A stretch of 64,000 nucleotides of DNA from Mastigamoeba balamuthi (GCA_902651635.1 CACRSC010000028.1:90335-154334); one strand, 5' to 3'; positions 33,157 to 44,997 are shown, counted from the stretch's first letter. Notes: a model not told the origin generated them from the letters alone. Program-made: numbers and translations.

Positions 33157-34826
33157 CTAGGGCTCGATTTCGCTGAATTTTGGATCCACAATCGCAGGCG
33201 AACACTTCTGTGGCGCGTTCGCCGCGACGTACAAAGCCACCCGACGTGTCGCGCTCCACGAAGTCTCGTCCGCGTACGACAGCAGGTGGTCACGCAGTCG
33301 GTGCTTTGTCAGCTTGTCGCCGTCGCCGCGGACATCGCGAGAGCACTTGAGCGACCCGTACGTGCACTCGTACTCGTTCATGACCCCCGTGTACAGGTCG
33401 TTGCCGCTGTCAGTCGGGCCTGCCGGCGCCGAGTGTGCGTGGCCCCCGTCTCCATCGCCTCCTTTGCCCTCTCTGCCGCCTCCCAGGCTTCTGTTCGCGG
33501 GGCCACCGTATGGGCTGTAGCGCGGGTGGTGCATCCCGGCATCCGGGTTTGCTTGGGGTGCTGAGGAGCTCGAGCTTGATCGTGCGCTGCCGCAAAAAGA
33601 GGGTGAGCCTTCGTGTGGGGCGCAGGCAAGCGTACGAGCGGGACGACGACTCGGTTATGGACTCTGCCGAGACATAGCATGCCAGGTTGTGCAGCATGAT
33701 CCGCGCGACGAACCAGGGGACCCCGGTGATGCGAGTGTACTCGGCACCGCGGCAGAAGCGGACGTTCACCGTCCGGGCCTCGGCCTCGGCGGGCAGGGCC
33801 GCCCCGTCATCTGTCGCGAAACAGGCGAGCCCGTTGTGCAGCTCATCGTGGAAGCGGGCGCAGAGAGGCAGCATGGGGCCCTCTTTGAGCGTGTAGTGCG
33901 GCAGGTCCAACTCGCTGCGCTTGTTCTCGCAGGCATTTTTCGCTAGCAGGACCGACAAGTCTCGCAGACCGGTGTATTCCTGGCGCTTGTCCTGTTGTCC
34001 GGGCGGTGAGAGACAGAGCACGTGTGCCGAGTGAGTGAGCAAACCGGCTTCTTCGCGTCGAGGCCCCTGGGGATGAGGTGGTGCCTGTGCCCCGTGTTGC
34101 CCGAGATCATGCAGACGACTGGGCCCATCTTGTAGCGAGGGGCAAAGACAAACGGCACCTCGTGCGGCAGCACGTCGCCCCTGTGGATGGCCAGCTGCTC
34201 GGCATTCCGCTCAGCGCGAGCCCTCTCCTGTGCGGCCGCCTGCTCTGCGCGCTCGGCACGGAGGCTCTGCTGGGCTGCCGCCTCCTCGGCCTGGAGCCTC
34301 CCCTGCTCGGCGCGCTCGGCCCGGAGCCTCTGCTGCTCGATCTGGTGCCTCTGCTGGGCGGCCTCCTCCTCGGCGCGCTCGGCCCGGAGCCTCTGCAGGG
34401 CGGCCTCCTCCTCGGCGCGAAGCCTCTGCTGCTCGGCCCGGAGCCTCTGCTGGGCGGCCGCCTGCTCGGCGCGGAGCCTCTGCTGCTCGATCTGGTGCCT
34501 CTGCTCCCTCAGAGCCGCAAGCGCCTGCGCTGCAAACAGCCTCGTCGCCTCGTCGGTCGCGGTTGCCTGCATCCGCACCAAGATGGCCTCGGCGTCCAAC
34601 GGTCCCGCAGCGGCATCTGCGCAGGATGTCAACCAGCAAAAGAGATTTTTGTGCTGGTAATATCGCCAAAAATCGGAAAAGAGGGATAGCGCTGCGCACT
34701 CGAGGGAACTCCGCTCCCGCCGGGCGTCTGGTCCTGCGCGGGCGGGCGTGAGCGCCGATGCGGGGATGTGGGGCGGGGGAATGGGCTGGTCCCACCTCCA
34801 TTTGATCCGTGTCTGGGGCGCGGGAG
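33157..34826 (-). CDS. uncharacterised coiled-coil protein
   Basis: Reading minus-ward: an exon ending ...RRERSSL, an intron beginning gtgcgcagcg and ending ctgcgcag, then AEAILVRMQATATDEATRLF and a long Gln/Arg/Glu/Ala coiled coil built of repeats of RLRAEQ/RLRAER and QRHQIEQQ (about 34500-34180). Next come VPFVFAPRYKMGPVVCMISG and GHRHHLIPRG. After another junction come QEYTGLRDLSVLLAKNACEN, EGPMLPLCARFHDELHNGLA, VNVRFCRGAEYTRITGVPWF and a final exon with MNEYECTYGSLKCSRDV. First exon not identified, so the start is uncertain. HHLIP recalls HNH-type nucleases, but the rest of that motif is not evident. No function assigned. Confidence 0.5.
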
Positions 34827-35103
34827 ACAACAGATGTCACAGAGGACACAGAGAATTGTGATCTGTGCGGCAGTATCTTCCAAGATTCTCCGGAGAAATC
34901 TCGAGCGCATACTACATCATTTGACGTGCTCAAACAATTGAGTTCCCATCGCGGCACCACTTGTAATGCGCAGCGTTGCGCGTGGTCATGCCAACGAGAG
35001 TGATCTGGCGACTCTCGAGTTGAATTCTATGAATGTACACAGCTCTGTAGATATGCGTGTGCCCCCCAGAGCAAGTGCTGGTGGTTTCTGCTCAGCTGCT
35101 GTT

Positions 35104-38100
35104 TTAGCAACGGACCCTGTCTGGGCGACAGTATGGCGTGGGAGAGTCCATCTTCGTGCTCGTGCTGGTAGGCAGCGTGGACCTCTCGGAGATGCCGCCG
35201 TTGGTGGTGTCGCCCTTGACAGCGCGGCGGTCGATGACACGGTGGCAGACGCGCATGACGAGGGCGGTGAAAACGAAGTAGAAGATGATGGAGACTATGA
35301 GGGGCCACGTCCCCGGCGTCAGCTTGGCCGCCACCTCGAAGCAGACGTCGTGGCCCTGCAGGTCCTGCGAGAAGTAGCGGTGCAGCAGGTGGTTGATGCC
35401 ATCGCACTTCTCGCCCACCCTGAACTCCACGAACTGCTTTATCTCCAGCAGCACCGCGGCCATCGACACCATGTACACGTCGATGCACGCCCACGCGTTG
35501 CACACCCCCACCGCCGTCATGCCCCAGCGCTGCTGCCGCAGCGTCAGCGGTGCGCACCAGAGCCCCAGCATCGCCAGCATGTGCAGCACTGGTATCGCCA
35601 GCGCTGTCAGCAGGTACACGGCCAAGATCAGCACGGGCCCGAACGCCCACGGCTCGGGGCTGCTGCTGGGCACGCTGAACCCCACGTCCAGCAGCGAGTA
35701 CTCGCGCGTGGCACTCGCGTTGAGCAGGCGATCGACCGCCACGCCGACCGCCCCACGGAACTCGAAGGCGATGCTGATGATGAAGGAGCCTGCGACGAGC
35801 AGCGCGACCGTCAGGAGCATCAGCGCGCTCACGACGGCGCGACCCCCCCAGGCCAGCATAGGGTTGCGGCCCCGCATGAACTCGAGCATAACGGCGCAGT
35901 GCGTGGGGGCGCCCGTCTGTGGGTCGAGGCCTGCTCCCGAGGGGTCTGGGTCATCGAGGGCTGCCACGCGGCGGTGCATGAGGAGAACTACGTGGCTGGT
36001 GATGAGGCTGACGATGGTGGCGATGAGGAACGCCATGAACCCCCAGCGGGGCAGCACGTAGACGGCCGCCGAGACTGGACTGGCGGTCGCCGTGGGGTCC
36101 CAGCGTCCGAAGGGCACGTTAAAGTGGCACGAGACGATCACTATGGTCATTACATAGAAGTCGATCAGCGACCACTTGCCCAGCGCGTCAAGGGCCACCA
36201 GCAGACGCCCACGCCAGCGCCTGTTGAGGGCCTGCGAGGGCGCGATCCAGCAGGCGAGGGCTGCTACGAGCTTGATGTAGGGCCAGACGCCGCTGAAGGC
36301 GGCGATGAGAATAGCGAGTGGGTAGATTTTGGCCTTCCACAGGCCGCGTATGCTGTCCACCTGCCCGAAGGAGGACAGCGCCGGCGTCTCCATCACGTGC
36401 GGCTCAGAGCCCTCGCTTTGCCATGCCAGGCGCAGCACCACAGCGGCACCCACGCTCGTGTTGGAGCTCACGAACAGGGCGATGTCCAGCAGCAGCACCA
36501 GCGGAATCATCGCACGCACCACAACATTTACCCGAGGGTCGCACATGAGGCAGGGCCGGCCCCCCTCTCCACCCTCCATGAACAGCACAAATCGCTCCAT
36601 CAGAGTCGCCATCCTCTTCTTGTCGGCGCTGCCCGAGTATTCGGTGGGCTTCTTGCCAGCACGCCACGTGAGCACCGCGAGAAGAACAACGTAGACAGCG
36701 ATCAGAGTGGAGCCTGCCAAGGAGCAGGCGATGAAGCTGAGAGAACTTGAGGGCCGGGTGAGGCCAAAGTCACGGCCGCCATTGGCAATGGCGCAGGTGG
36801 AGTTGTTGGCCAGGAGGCTCGTGACGAGGGGGTTGACAAAGCCCAGCGCCTTGTGGACCAGGACCCCGTTGAGGAAGGCAGGCACCACAGGCTTGTACAG
36901 GCCTATGAGCGTATCCGCGAGGTCGCTGACCAGATGGTCGAGTTCGGCCTCAATGTCGCCGCTGAGGGGCAGCAGCCGCGCGACCTCCAGCGATGAGTTT
37001 AGAAACAGGTAGTCGAGCGACGCGCCGTGCACCACCGACAGCAGGCAGTCCCTGTCCATCAGCTGCCCGTGGTCCAGCCTGCGTGCACCCTCGGCGTTCA
37101 CAAGTGCCCGCATGTACGCCTCGAGCATGTTGCTGTTGGACTCGATGTGGATTCCTCCGCTCTCGTAGAGCCACGCGGGCTCCAACGTGCTGACGACGAT
37201 GGAGGTCGAGGTGCCTGTGCTGACATTGACAAAGAAGGAGGCGTCGATGGCCAGGTGGGCCATGCCCGTGCGCGAGTGCAGCGTGTAGTTGTCGACGTCC
37301 TCTGGGAGCAGAATCTGCAGCTCCTCCCACGTCGCCAGCTGCAGCGTCAGGTCCGTCACCCCTGCAGCGATGCTCGTCGACAGATTTGCCAGCGACACCA
37401 CACCCGAGAGCTTGTCCGTCGCGTTGAATCCACTCCCCGCGAACAATCTGCCATCGGCAAGCCATCAGTTACGTGGACTGCGGATATTGAAGCGAGAATA
37501 GTGGAAAACTGGTGGTCTGAAAAGGGAAATGTTTGCCAAAGCAGTAGGAGAATAAAAAGAATGGCGGGTAGGCGAATGTTGCAGCTCGTTATAACCGATA
37601 ACCGACCCGGCGATTGCGTTGACGTCGCTGAGGCGGAGGATGCCGGTGCCGTTGCTGAGCCTGCCGACGACCCAGTTGACGCCACGAGTGCCGACCAGCC
37701 TGTCGAGGATCCAGTCGACCACGTCGACGACAGCGTTGTGGTGCATGGAGCGCATTCCCGGAGGGACAGCGGACAGGGGCGCTCGGGGCACTGCCTGAAG
37801 GTACGGCCGCAGCGCCCCACTGAAGTTGGCCAACTCTGATGACATCCTCTGCTCCACCAGTGGCCGGAGCACCGAGTTGCAGAGAGTGTTGCCCAACTTC
37901 TTCTCCAGGACGCCCCTGAGCACATTGAGGACCTTGGTGATGATCCATTCGGCAAACTTGGAGCCTGTGTCAGTCACCTGAATGGTTGGGGTTCGATGCA
38001 TCAGTCGCTAGCGCAGGTGGCTTTAATGGTTTGCAGTACCTTGAGGAGGGCGATGTTGATATCGATTGAGCAGTCTTCGAGGGTTAAATGGTCGAGCAGG

Positions 38101-38532
38101 CCGTCGCTGCTCGTGCCCAGCGCGATGGTGGCGTCTACAGACGACTGCGCGATGGACCCGTGGACGTCGCCTTTGAAATGAGCGAGCAGATGGTAATCCT
38201 GGCAAAAACCGTGAATTTCGGACAAGTACACCGAAGTTGGCTGGGCCCAAACTACGCACAGCGTGCAGGTCGATTGTGGCGGCGATTCCTGTAGCCTTGA
38301 AGCGGAATGATGTCCCGGTGGGCTTTTCGGAGACCAGGCCACCCAGGTTGAGCTGGTTGATGTGCAGGTTTGTCACTGTGGCGCCAGATGTCTCGGGCAT
38401 TTCGGGGACGAGGATTTCAAGCTTGCTGATCCAGCAGCGCAGGTTGCAGTTGGCCTGTGCCTTCACTGCCCGCCACAGGCACGAAGAGGTGGCTACGAGG
38501 AGGAGCAGCTTGAACACTGTTGAGGGCTTCAT
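35104..38532 (-). CDS. TULIP/BPI-like lipid-binding domains fused to two PqiA membrane modules
   Basis: Start MKPSTVFKLLLLVATSSCLW is a signal peptide. Luminal part: THLHIN-type strands (VTNLHINQLNLGGL), DYHLLAHFKGDVHGSIAQSS, DCSIDINIALLK, then FAEWIITKVLNVLRGVLEKK and LCNSVLRPLVEQ, a layout typical of BPI/LBP/CETP (TULIP) lipid-binding barrels. Donor gtgcgtagt lies between these exons. A 780-codon last exon adds a second luminal segment with several N-x-S/T sites, then about eight membrane helices. Two PqiA signatures are present: PYIKLVAALACWIAP with GKWSLIDFYVMTIVIV, and IPVLHMLAMLGLWCAP with NAWACIDVYMVSMAAV. PqiA proteins work with lipid-carrying partners in bacterial intermembrane transport; here the carrier seems built in. 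Likely role: lipid binding and transfer at a membrane (inference). Confidence 0.8.
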
Positions 38533-39142
38533 GGCGTTGTGGCCGTGCAGGGCAGGCACAGCTTCAGGGCAGTGTTACTGTTGTGAGGAGAGCAGTTAGT
38601 TGTGCTAGGGTGTACCTTTGTCTAACGGCTATGCCAGTGCTTGGCGATTTATGGAAAATCCGTTGGGGGTGACGTGCTGTAGCGTAAGGGGGAAATGAGA
38701 TACGGGCTGTCCTGTGGTGTACCTTGCCACAGCCCCTAGAGGGTGTACAAAAGGTTGAGAGTCCGAGTCCCACCTGCACGAATCTGATGCTGGGTGTCAT
38801 TACAGTATTAGCGAGACTGTAAGGCCGAACAAGCGGGGATTCTGGTGTGCTGCCAAAGAACGATGGATCGATTCGCTACGTATCTTGCGGACCTAGCTCA
38901 TTCTGAGCGCCACTGCTCTGTCTGCTCACCCGCACCTGCCAGCTGTGAAAGACGAGGAGCACTACGCCGCGAGTGTCTCGCACGCGTGCTACAGGGAGCT
39001 CTGTTCGTTCTCCCCGCGTTCCTCGACGACCACACCATCAGCCCCTCCATTTCTCCCATCTGCGTTGCTCCAGCTCCCCTGCTATTGTGAAACGTGGTAG
39101 CATGTAACCGTACCACACTGCATAGTACTGACAACGAACGAC
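38533..39142. other. intergenic region upstream of the TULIP-PqiA gene
   Basis: Probable promoter region for the minus-strand gene starting at 38532. No conserved element or other gene recognised. Confidence 0.4.
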
Positions 39143-39450
39143 ATGCGGCTCGCGATGCATGCGGAGGCCGCCGGCGACCGCCGGCGTAGAGTGAGGCTGC
39201 GGGCTGTGGTCGGCGCAGAGCTCCTGCAGCTGTGGCGGGCCCAGGGGGATCCCATGGGAAGCCGCTGCGGCTTCAAGTCCGATCCCTTGGTGTCGCACGC
39301 AGGTGCTACAGGAACGCACTGCGGCTCCCTAGGAGCGCATCGGCGCTGCACAGCCCACGGTCCCCGCAGAAGCAGTGCACCACCAGAGGGAGCAGCAGCC
39401 GGCCCGCGGGCTCGCCTGCCGCGCACTCTTCGTCCTTGTCCTCGGTTCTC
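39143..39450 (+). pseudogene. 3' part of repeated family gene (relic)
   Basis: Reads VVGAELLQLWRAQGDPMGSR, which matches LWSAQHLLEQWRAKGAPMGS in the intact gene at 47.2 kb. It continues to CTTRGSSSRPAGSPAAHSSS, matching the Ser-rich segment at 47.4 kb. Order is conserved but the frame is broken and the rest of the gene is absent. Confidence 0.6.
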
Positions 39451-39639
39451 GGCAGCGTGCGTGGTGCTCTGCCACGACACAAGGAGGACCGCGGCGGACC
39501 TCGCGACCAGCGGGAGGTGAAGACGATAGCGCCCTGTTGACGAAAAAGACGCCCCCTCGCCCTGTGCGGAGGAGGCAGCCGCCAGCAGAGGCTCCATGCC
39601 GACCGTGACGAGCACTGCGGCCGCCCAGGAGCGGAGCCC

Positions 39640-40240
39640 CGGGCTGAGCAGAATGTGCAACACGCAGCGATTGCTCGACAGCAACCTCGTGGACCACGCC
39701 ATCCGCCCAGCCCCCCAGAGAGCGCAGCATCGCCCTCGCTCCCTCGGGCGTCGCTTGTCCAGCCTCTGCGCAGAGCGTTAGCCACCCCCCACCTCCAGGC
39801 CCGGGGCCGTGCCCACACGCCCTTGTTGAGGTCCCTCGGGAGGGAGCTCCTTGCACGCGACAGCAGGGATGCCCACGGGCCCCCTCTGGACCACGACGCC
39901 CCCACGCCGAGGTCCCCTGAGCGGGCTGGTCCTGCTCGCCACGACGAGGTCGCCCCCTGCCAACGCCCCCAACCCGCCAAGGCCCGCCAACCGCCAACCT
40001 GTCAGCCGCTCTCTCTTTGCCAGGGCGGAAGGAGGCGGTGGGGGGCAGCCTCGCCCACGTGTTCTCCCGTCCTCGCCCTCTGGCGCCCGACCCGGACGCT
40101 CTCGTGCTCCCCTCGGCCACAACCAGCTCGTCCCGCACCGGGCGGTACAGGGACGGAGCCCGGCCACAGCCCTGAGAGCAAGCAGCAGGTGAGTGGGGCG
40201 GGAGAGGACGGGGGGGACGAGATGTGCGACGCAAACTAGG
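39640..40240. pseudogene. 5' exons of repeated family gene with an inverted exon 3 (relic)
   Basis: 39655-39730 matches exon 1 of the gene at 46247 (LLDSNLVDHAIRPAPQ against MLDASLVDLVIRPALQ). 39958-40040 matches its exon 2 acceptor region (accaacctgtc...ccagggcggaaggag). On the minus strand, 40200-40050 resembles exon 3 (ctctcagggct, then R-x-x-S-L-Y-R-P-V). A rearranged dead copy. Confidence 0.5.
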
Positions 40241-40859
40241 ACAGAGCGCACATAAGACAGGAGCCAGAGAGGGCCCGGACGGGTGAAGGCAGGGACAGGG
40301 GCGAGGGTGCGCGTGCTACCTTGGCATCGTCGCCGCTGGCCCCCGCCGCCGCCGTGAGGCGATGCCCGGCGACGCAGCGGGACAGACGGCTTGTGAGATA
40401 TTTTTCCTTACGAGTGAGATTCTGTCTGAAATATCTGGGGGGTAATTACCAAATATCTGCTACGTAGGGGCATAAAATAATGGCGGCAAAAGGGAAGGAC
40501 TCCCGACGCTGCACACTGCCCTTGTTGCGATCCGTGGGTGTCTGCGTCTGCGCCGCCTTCCCGGTGCCGCCGTGTGCGCATGTGCGTGCGCATTTGCGTG
40601 CGGCTGGCTGTGCTCTGTGCTCAGCGTGCTGTGCAGTGGTGGCCTCCCCCCTCAACTACTGCAGCAGGCGGGATCTCCTTCTCCCCCTCCTCCTCCTCAG
40701 GGGCCTCGTCGTCGTCGTCATTTCCGTTGCTGTTGCCGCCACTGCCTGGCCAGGAGACGCGGGTGCGGGGCCGAGGGGCTGCGTGCCCCTGGACGGGCCG
40801 TGGGCGGCGTATGGTGGTGTGGTGGTGTGCTCCTCCTCTGTGGCCTGGGGCTGCGGGGT

Positions 40860-41505
40860 GGGGACGCTGCACTGCGCCGAGGCCTCGGGCCAGGTGCTCG
40901 CAGGGCCCCGGGGCGACGCGGTGGGCGAGGGGTTCCTCGGCGAGCAGGGCCGGGACCGGGACGGGGACGCCGAAGGGGAGCGGGGCGGCGAGGAGGGGCG
41001 TGCGGGTCCTGGGGATTGGCGGGGCCGAGGGGCCACGGCCCCGATGTCGTCGGCGGGGCCGGCGCTGCAGAGACCGCCCCTGCGGCACCCGCACAGGTAC
41101 AGGAAGACCTCTGGGGTCCGCCAGACGGGGTCCACGACAAAGGCGGCGCCGAGGAGCTCGGCACGTGCCGCCAGCCATCTCGCAGAAGTAGTCCTCGGCG
41201 TCCGTGGTGGCCGCCTCCACTTCCGCCCTGGCAGCCGCCGCATCCACGCCTGCCGCCAGCATCGCCATCGACTCGGCGGGGACCGTGTACCAGCGCGTCC
41301 TGGGCGGGGATGGCGCCCCATTCTGACGTGAGGGCGTGAGGGCGCGGATGCGAGCAGCGCACGTTCGAGCCAACTCGCCGAGCGCGAGGCCGACGACCGA
41401 GCCCGGTGCGTCGTACTCGCGGAGGGCCACGAAGGCCCTGCTGCCAATGGCCTCGGCGGCCTCAGCGCAGAAGAGCTCGTCGCTTCGGACACCCTCTGCC
41501 GACAT
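40860..41505 (-). pseudogene. family copy, minus arm of head-to-head pair 1
   Basis: Starts MSAEGVRSDELFCAEAAEAI and continues GSRAFVALREYDAPGSVVGL, ALGELART, with a gtgcgctgc donor exactly where the intact 56.7 kb gene has its LART|gtgcgctc donor. Next exon: VPAESMAMLAAGVDAAAARA, VEAATTDAEDYFCEM; then in another frame ARAELLGAAFVVDPVWRTPE and VFLYLCGC. The frame change between EDYFCEM and ARAELL marks a lesion (or a tiny intron). Otherwise this is one of the better preserved copies. Function unknown. Confidence 0.6.
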
Positions 41506-41537
41506 GGTCACACGGTCGGGAAAGAAACCTTCTCGGC

Positions 41538-42060
41538 CATGTCAACAGAGGGCACCAGCAGCAATGAGCTCTTCTGTGCCGAGGCCACCAAGGTCATCGG
41601 CAGCAGGGCCTTCGTGGCCCTCCACCGGTTCGTGGCCCCGTACTCAGTCGTTGCCTCGCGCCTGGTGTGCTGGCTTGAACGCGCACTGCTCGCATCCGCG
41701 CCCTCGCGCCCTCGCGCCCTCTCGTTCCGTTCCGCCTCGTCTTCTCCCGGGTGTGGTCCTGTCAGAATGAGCGTCATCCCGCCCAGGTTGTGCTTGGTAC
41801 ACACTCCCCACCACCTAGTCGATTGTGAGGCTGTCGGCAGGCATTGATGCGACGGCTGCCAAGGCGGTGGAGGCGGCAACCGTGGATGCCGCGGACTAAC
41901 TTTCACGAGGTCCTGGTGACGCACTCCGAGCTCCTCCACGCCGCCTTTGACGTGGACCCCACGGTGTGGACACATGTGTGGTGGGTGCCGCAGTTGGGTG
42001 CCTCTGCAGTGCTGGCCCCGCCGACAACTTTCTGGGAGTTCCATCCGCGCCGCCATCCTC
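41538..42060 (+). pseudogene. family copy, plus arm of head-to-head pair 1
   Basis: Starts 33 bases from the minus copy's ATG. Reads MSTEGTSSNELFCAEATKVI, GSRAFVALHRFVAPYSVVA, then a TGA replaces the Arg codon of LART and the donor gtgcgc has become gcgcac. The second exon reads VLVTHSELLHAAFDVDPTVW after an in-frame stop. The same TGA and lost donor occur in the copy at 44998. Confidence 0.65.
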
Positions 42061-42539
42061 AGGGCCACGCGCCCGTCCTCGCCGCCCGCCCGCCCAGGGG
42101 CACCCAGCTTCCAGCCCCCGCTGCATCTCCACCGGCAGTGGCGGCGACAGCAGCGACAACGGCAACGGTAACTGCGGCGGCGATGGGAGCGAAGAGAAGA
42201 GGGAGGAGGAGGAGGAGGACCTGCCCCGAGTTGAGGGAGCTACGCTCTGTATGTGGGGCGCGGCAGCCAGCTCCGCTACCGCGTCCCTGCGGAGGACCAC
42301 TGCACAAGTACACAGAGAGGCACATAGACCACGTAGAGCACAGAGAACAACCAACACTACGCACAGCCACGCGGATACATGCGCACGGCGGCAGCGTGGC
42401 ACCGCAACAAGGGCGAGCGCAGCGACAGGAGTCCTTTACTTTTACTTTGGTTGGTTGTGCTGCTCTGGTGCTCACAGTCCCCCACCCCCCCAGTGCCCCT
42501 TCCACTGCGCCTGCCCCTGCAGCGCTGCTGCACTGCGGC

Positions 42540-42720
42540 CCACTGCTCTCAGGGCTGAGGCCGGGCTCCTGCCTGTGCCTCCGGTGCCGCACTGCATCAT
42601 CATCATCTGTGTCAGGGTGTCGGCGATTGGACTCGAAGATCTTCGTCGCCATGCTGGAGTACCTAGCGCACGGCCAGGTTGCATTGCAGGACTGAAGCCC
42701 CACTAGTAGATGGGCAAGAC
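42540..42720 (+). pseudogene. isolated exon 3 of family gene (relic)
   Basis: Acceptor-like ctctcag, then GLRPGSCLCL, and in another frame LDSKIFVAMLEYLAHGQ, matching exon 3 of the intact gene (LRPDSYLCLPVP...VDSKIFVAMQAYLAHGAG). Frameshifted and truncated. Confidence 0.55.
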
Positions 42721-43185
42721 ACGCCCTGCACTGCTCGCTCCCGTTCTCTTTGCCCGTCCTCCATCTCCACTGGCCTGCTCTCCCTCTGCCCCTGTGGTGC
42801 TGCTGGTGGCTTCCCCAGCAGCTCACTCAGCTGTGTCACGGTGGACTGAAGCTGCAGAGGCAGGCAAGCCTATGGGTGAGTGCTCCTTCTCGCAGTGCTG
42901 CTGCCTCTGCTGGGTCGTGGTCTACTCTGGAGGTTATGTGAGCCCTGAGAGCCACAGTGCATGCCTGCAGCATCTGAGTGTGGATTTCAGCAATCATGGG
43001 ATCGGTTCAGATGACGCAGACGAGGCCGACATGGAAGCGCTCTCGGCCCACCACTGTCGCTTGCTCAGTGACCGCCTGTGCTGCGTCCCTTCACATCTGT
43101 GTCGTGGCCGACGACTGCGACAAGCTTTCCCTCGCCTCGCGGTGACATCAGCGCAATTGGGATATTATCTTGTGAGCTCTTTTCC
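42721..43185. other. no gene recognised
   Basis: Spacer between family fragments. It holds an unsupported open frame and no similarity to the family or to other genes that I can see. Confidence 0.4.
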
Positions 43186-43399
43186 TTAAGTGTCGAAGTG
43201 TCTGCAACGAAAGGTCAAAAATCGCGGCAGAAGCAAAGGACCCCCAGTGCTGCGCTCTGCCCTTGTTGTAACCCGTGGGTGCCTGCGCCGGCTTCCTGGT
43301 ACCGTGTGTGCGTGCGCGTGTGCTTGTGCGTGCGGTTGGCTGTGTTCTGTGCTCTCCGTGGTCTCTGTGCCTCTCTCCTCTGTGCAGTGTACGGGCCCT

Positions 43400-43800
43400 G
43401 GAGGGACCACGGCCCAGAAGTCATCGGCGGGGCCCGGCGCTGCAGAGGCCGCCACTGCAGCGCCCCCACAGGTGCAGGAAGACCTCTGGCAACCACCACG
43501 CGGGGTCCACGAAAAGGCAGTGCCGAGGAGCTCAGCGCGCGTCGCCAGGACCTCGTAAAAATAATCCTCGGCGTCCACGCCGCCTGGGCAGCCGCCGCGC
43601 CCATACCCGATGCCAGCCTCGCAACCGACTCTGCGGGGACCGCGTACCAGTTCATTCTGGGCGGGCGTGCGCCCATTCTGACAGGGCCACGCCTGGACAG
43701 GATGTGCTGGTACACTGACCCCGCCGGGTCGATAGTGAGGCGGTGCTGGGCATGGACGCGGTGCAGCCCAGGCGGCCGCAGAGGCGGCCAACATGGACAC
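43400..43800 (-). pseudogene. family copy, domain B, minus arm
   Basis: Minus-strand reading DAEDYFYEVLATRAELLGTA, with the preceding exon in another frame (GMGAAAAQAA). Matches domain B of the family. It faces away from the plus copy at 43740-44000, giving another inverted pair. Confidence 0.55.
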
Positions 43801-44000
43801 CGAGGACTATTTCTACGAGGTCCCGGTGGGTGACGCGCGCTGAGCTCCTCCATGGAGCCTTCAACGAGGACCCCGCCTGGTGGGCCCCAGAGGTCTTTCT
43901 GTACCTGTGGGGGTGCCGCAGTGGCGGCCTCTGCAGCGCCGGCCCAGCTGACGACTGGGGGAGGCGTGGATCCATCCAGTATCCCACCCCCCCCCGCTCC
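43740..44000 (+). pseudogene. family copy, domain B, plus arm
   Basis: Reads MDTEDYFYEV in one frame, then VTRAELLHGAFNEDPAWWAP and EVFLYLWGCRSGGLCSAGPA in another. A frameshift sits at the same DYF...TRAELL junction as in the copy at 40860-41505. It ends near 43990, where a second, different family piece begins. Confidence 0.55.
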
Positions 44001-44019
44001 GGGTGCCCGGCGCATCCCG

Positions 44020-44540
44020 CCGCGCTCACCTGCGGCTTGCTCTCAGGGCTGAGGCCGGACTCGTACGGTGCCGCACGACATCGAGTTCCTTCGAGTCGTC
44101 GAGGCCGGGTGTATCGACTCCAAGATCTTCGTTGCCATGCAGGAGTGCCTGGTGCACGGTGCAGGCCTTAAGCCCCACCAAATGGGCAAGACGTGCGCCC
44201 CGCTGCTCGCCCCCGTTTCTCTTCGCCCTGCTGTAGCCGGGCACCCGAAATCTGGCGCCGAGCCAGCGGTCAGACCAAAGGGGGTCGCTGGGAGATACGG
44301 ACCGTCGAGGACATCGCGACGAGGTTGGACGACCCCCCGACCCCCAGCGTGCACGGCGATGCAGGTTGAGGCCGCCGCAGTGCTGGCCCAGGATCGGTAG
44401 CCAGTCGACTATGTCGACGGCCTTAGGCCACCCGCGTCGAACTGATGGCCGCAGGGCTCGAGTTTGATGCGCGCTGTGGTCGGAGCAGCATCCCCTGGTG
44501 CAGCGGCGGTGGCCCCTGAGGACGTCAGAGCGGATAGTTG
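44020..44540 (+). pseudogene. family copy, exons 3-4 truncated
   Basis: After ttgctctcag it reads GLRPDSY, then IEFLRVVEAGCIDSKIFVAM, QECLVHGAGLKPHQMGKT and the gtgcgcccc donor. The next exon is recognisable as WEIRTVEDIATRLDD, then AMQVEAAAVLAQDR with a stop, and PVDYVDGL. It is colinear with 46707-47230 of the intact gene, then joins the unrelated minus copy near 44540. Confidence 0.6.
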
Positions 44541-44990
44541 TCAGCGGCGCCGAGGCTGCCCCTGTGGCCCACAGGTGCAGGAAGACCTCTGGGGTCCACC
44601 AGGCGGGGTCCACGTCAATGGCGGCGCCGAGGAGCTCGGGTCACCAGCACCGTAGAAGTAGTCCTCGGCGTCCATGGTGGCCGCCTCCACTGCCAGCCGC
44701 CGCGTCCATGCCCGCCACCAGCATCGACATCGACTCGGTGGGGACAACGTACCGGCGGGCGCCCATTGTTCGGGACCACGCCCGGGGAGAAGAGGAGGCG
44801 AGGACGTCGGGGCGCGGATGCGAGCAGCACACGTCCGAGCCAGCATGCCGGGCGCGAGGCCGACGACTGAGTCAGACCCCGCGTACCACCGGAGCGCCAC
44901 CAAGGCCCTGCTGCCGATGGCCTCGGCGGTCTCTGCGCAGTACAGCTCGTTGCTGTGGACGCACTCTGCTGCACGGTCGGTAAGAAGGTG
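44540..44990 (-). pseudogene. family copy, minus arm of head-to-head pair 2
   Basis: Reads ECVHSNELYCAETAEAIGSR, ALVALRWYAGSDSVVGLAPG, MLARTCAARI, then (frame change) VEAATMDAEDYFYGA, and further on TWTPPGGPQRSS. Very similar in layout to 40860-41505 and again back to back with a plus copy. Confidence 0.6.
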
Positions 44991-44997
44991 CTCGATG

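Noticed and set aside
34078-34751. Leu- or Ala/Arg-rich plus-strand frames
   Set aside because: Antisense shadows of the minus-strand coiled coil at the same place.
38700-38790. Possible tRNA from a gagtccgagtccc word
   Set aside because: The T-stem does not pair and no acceptor or anticodon stem can be drawn.
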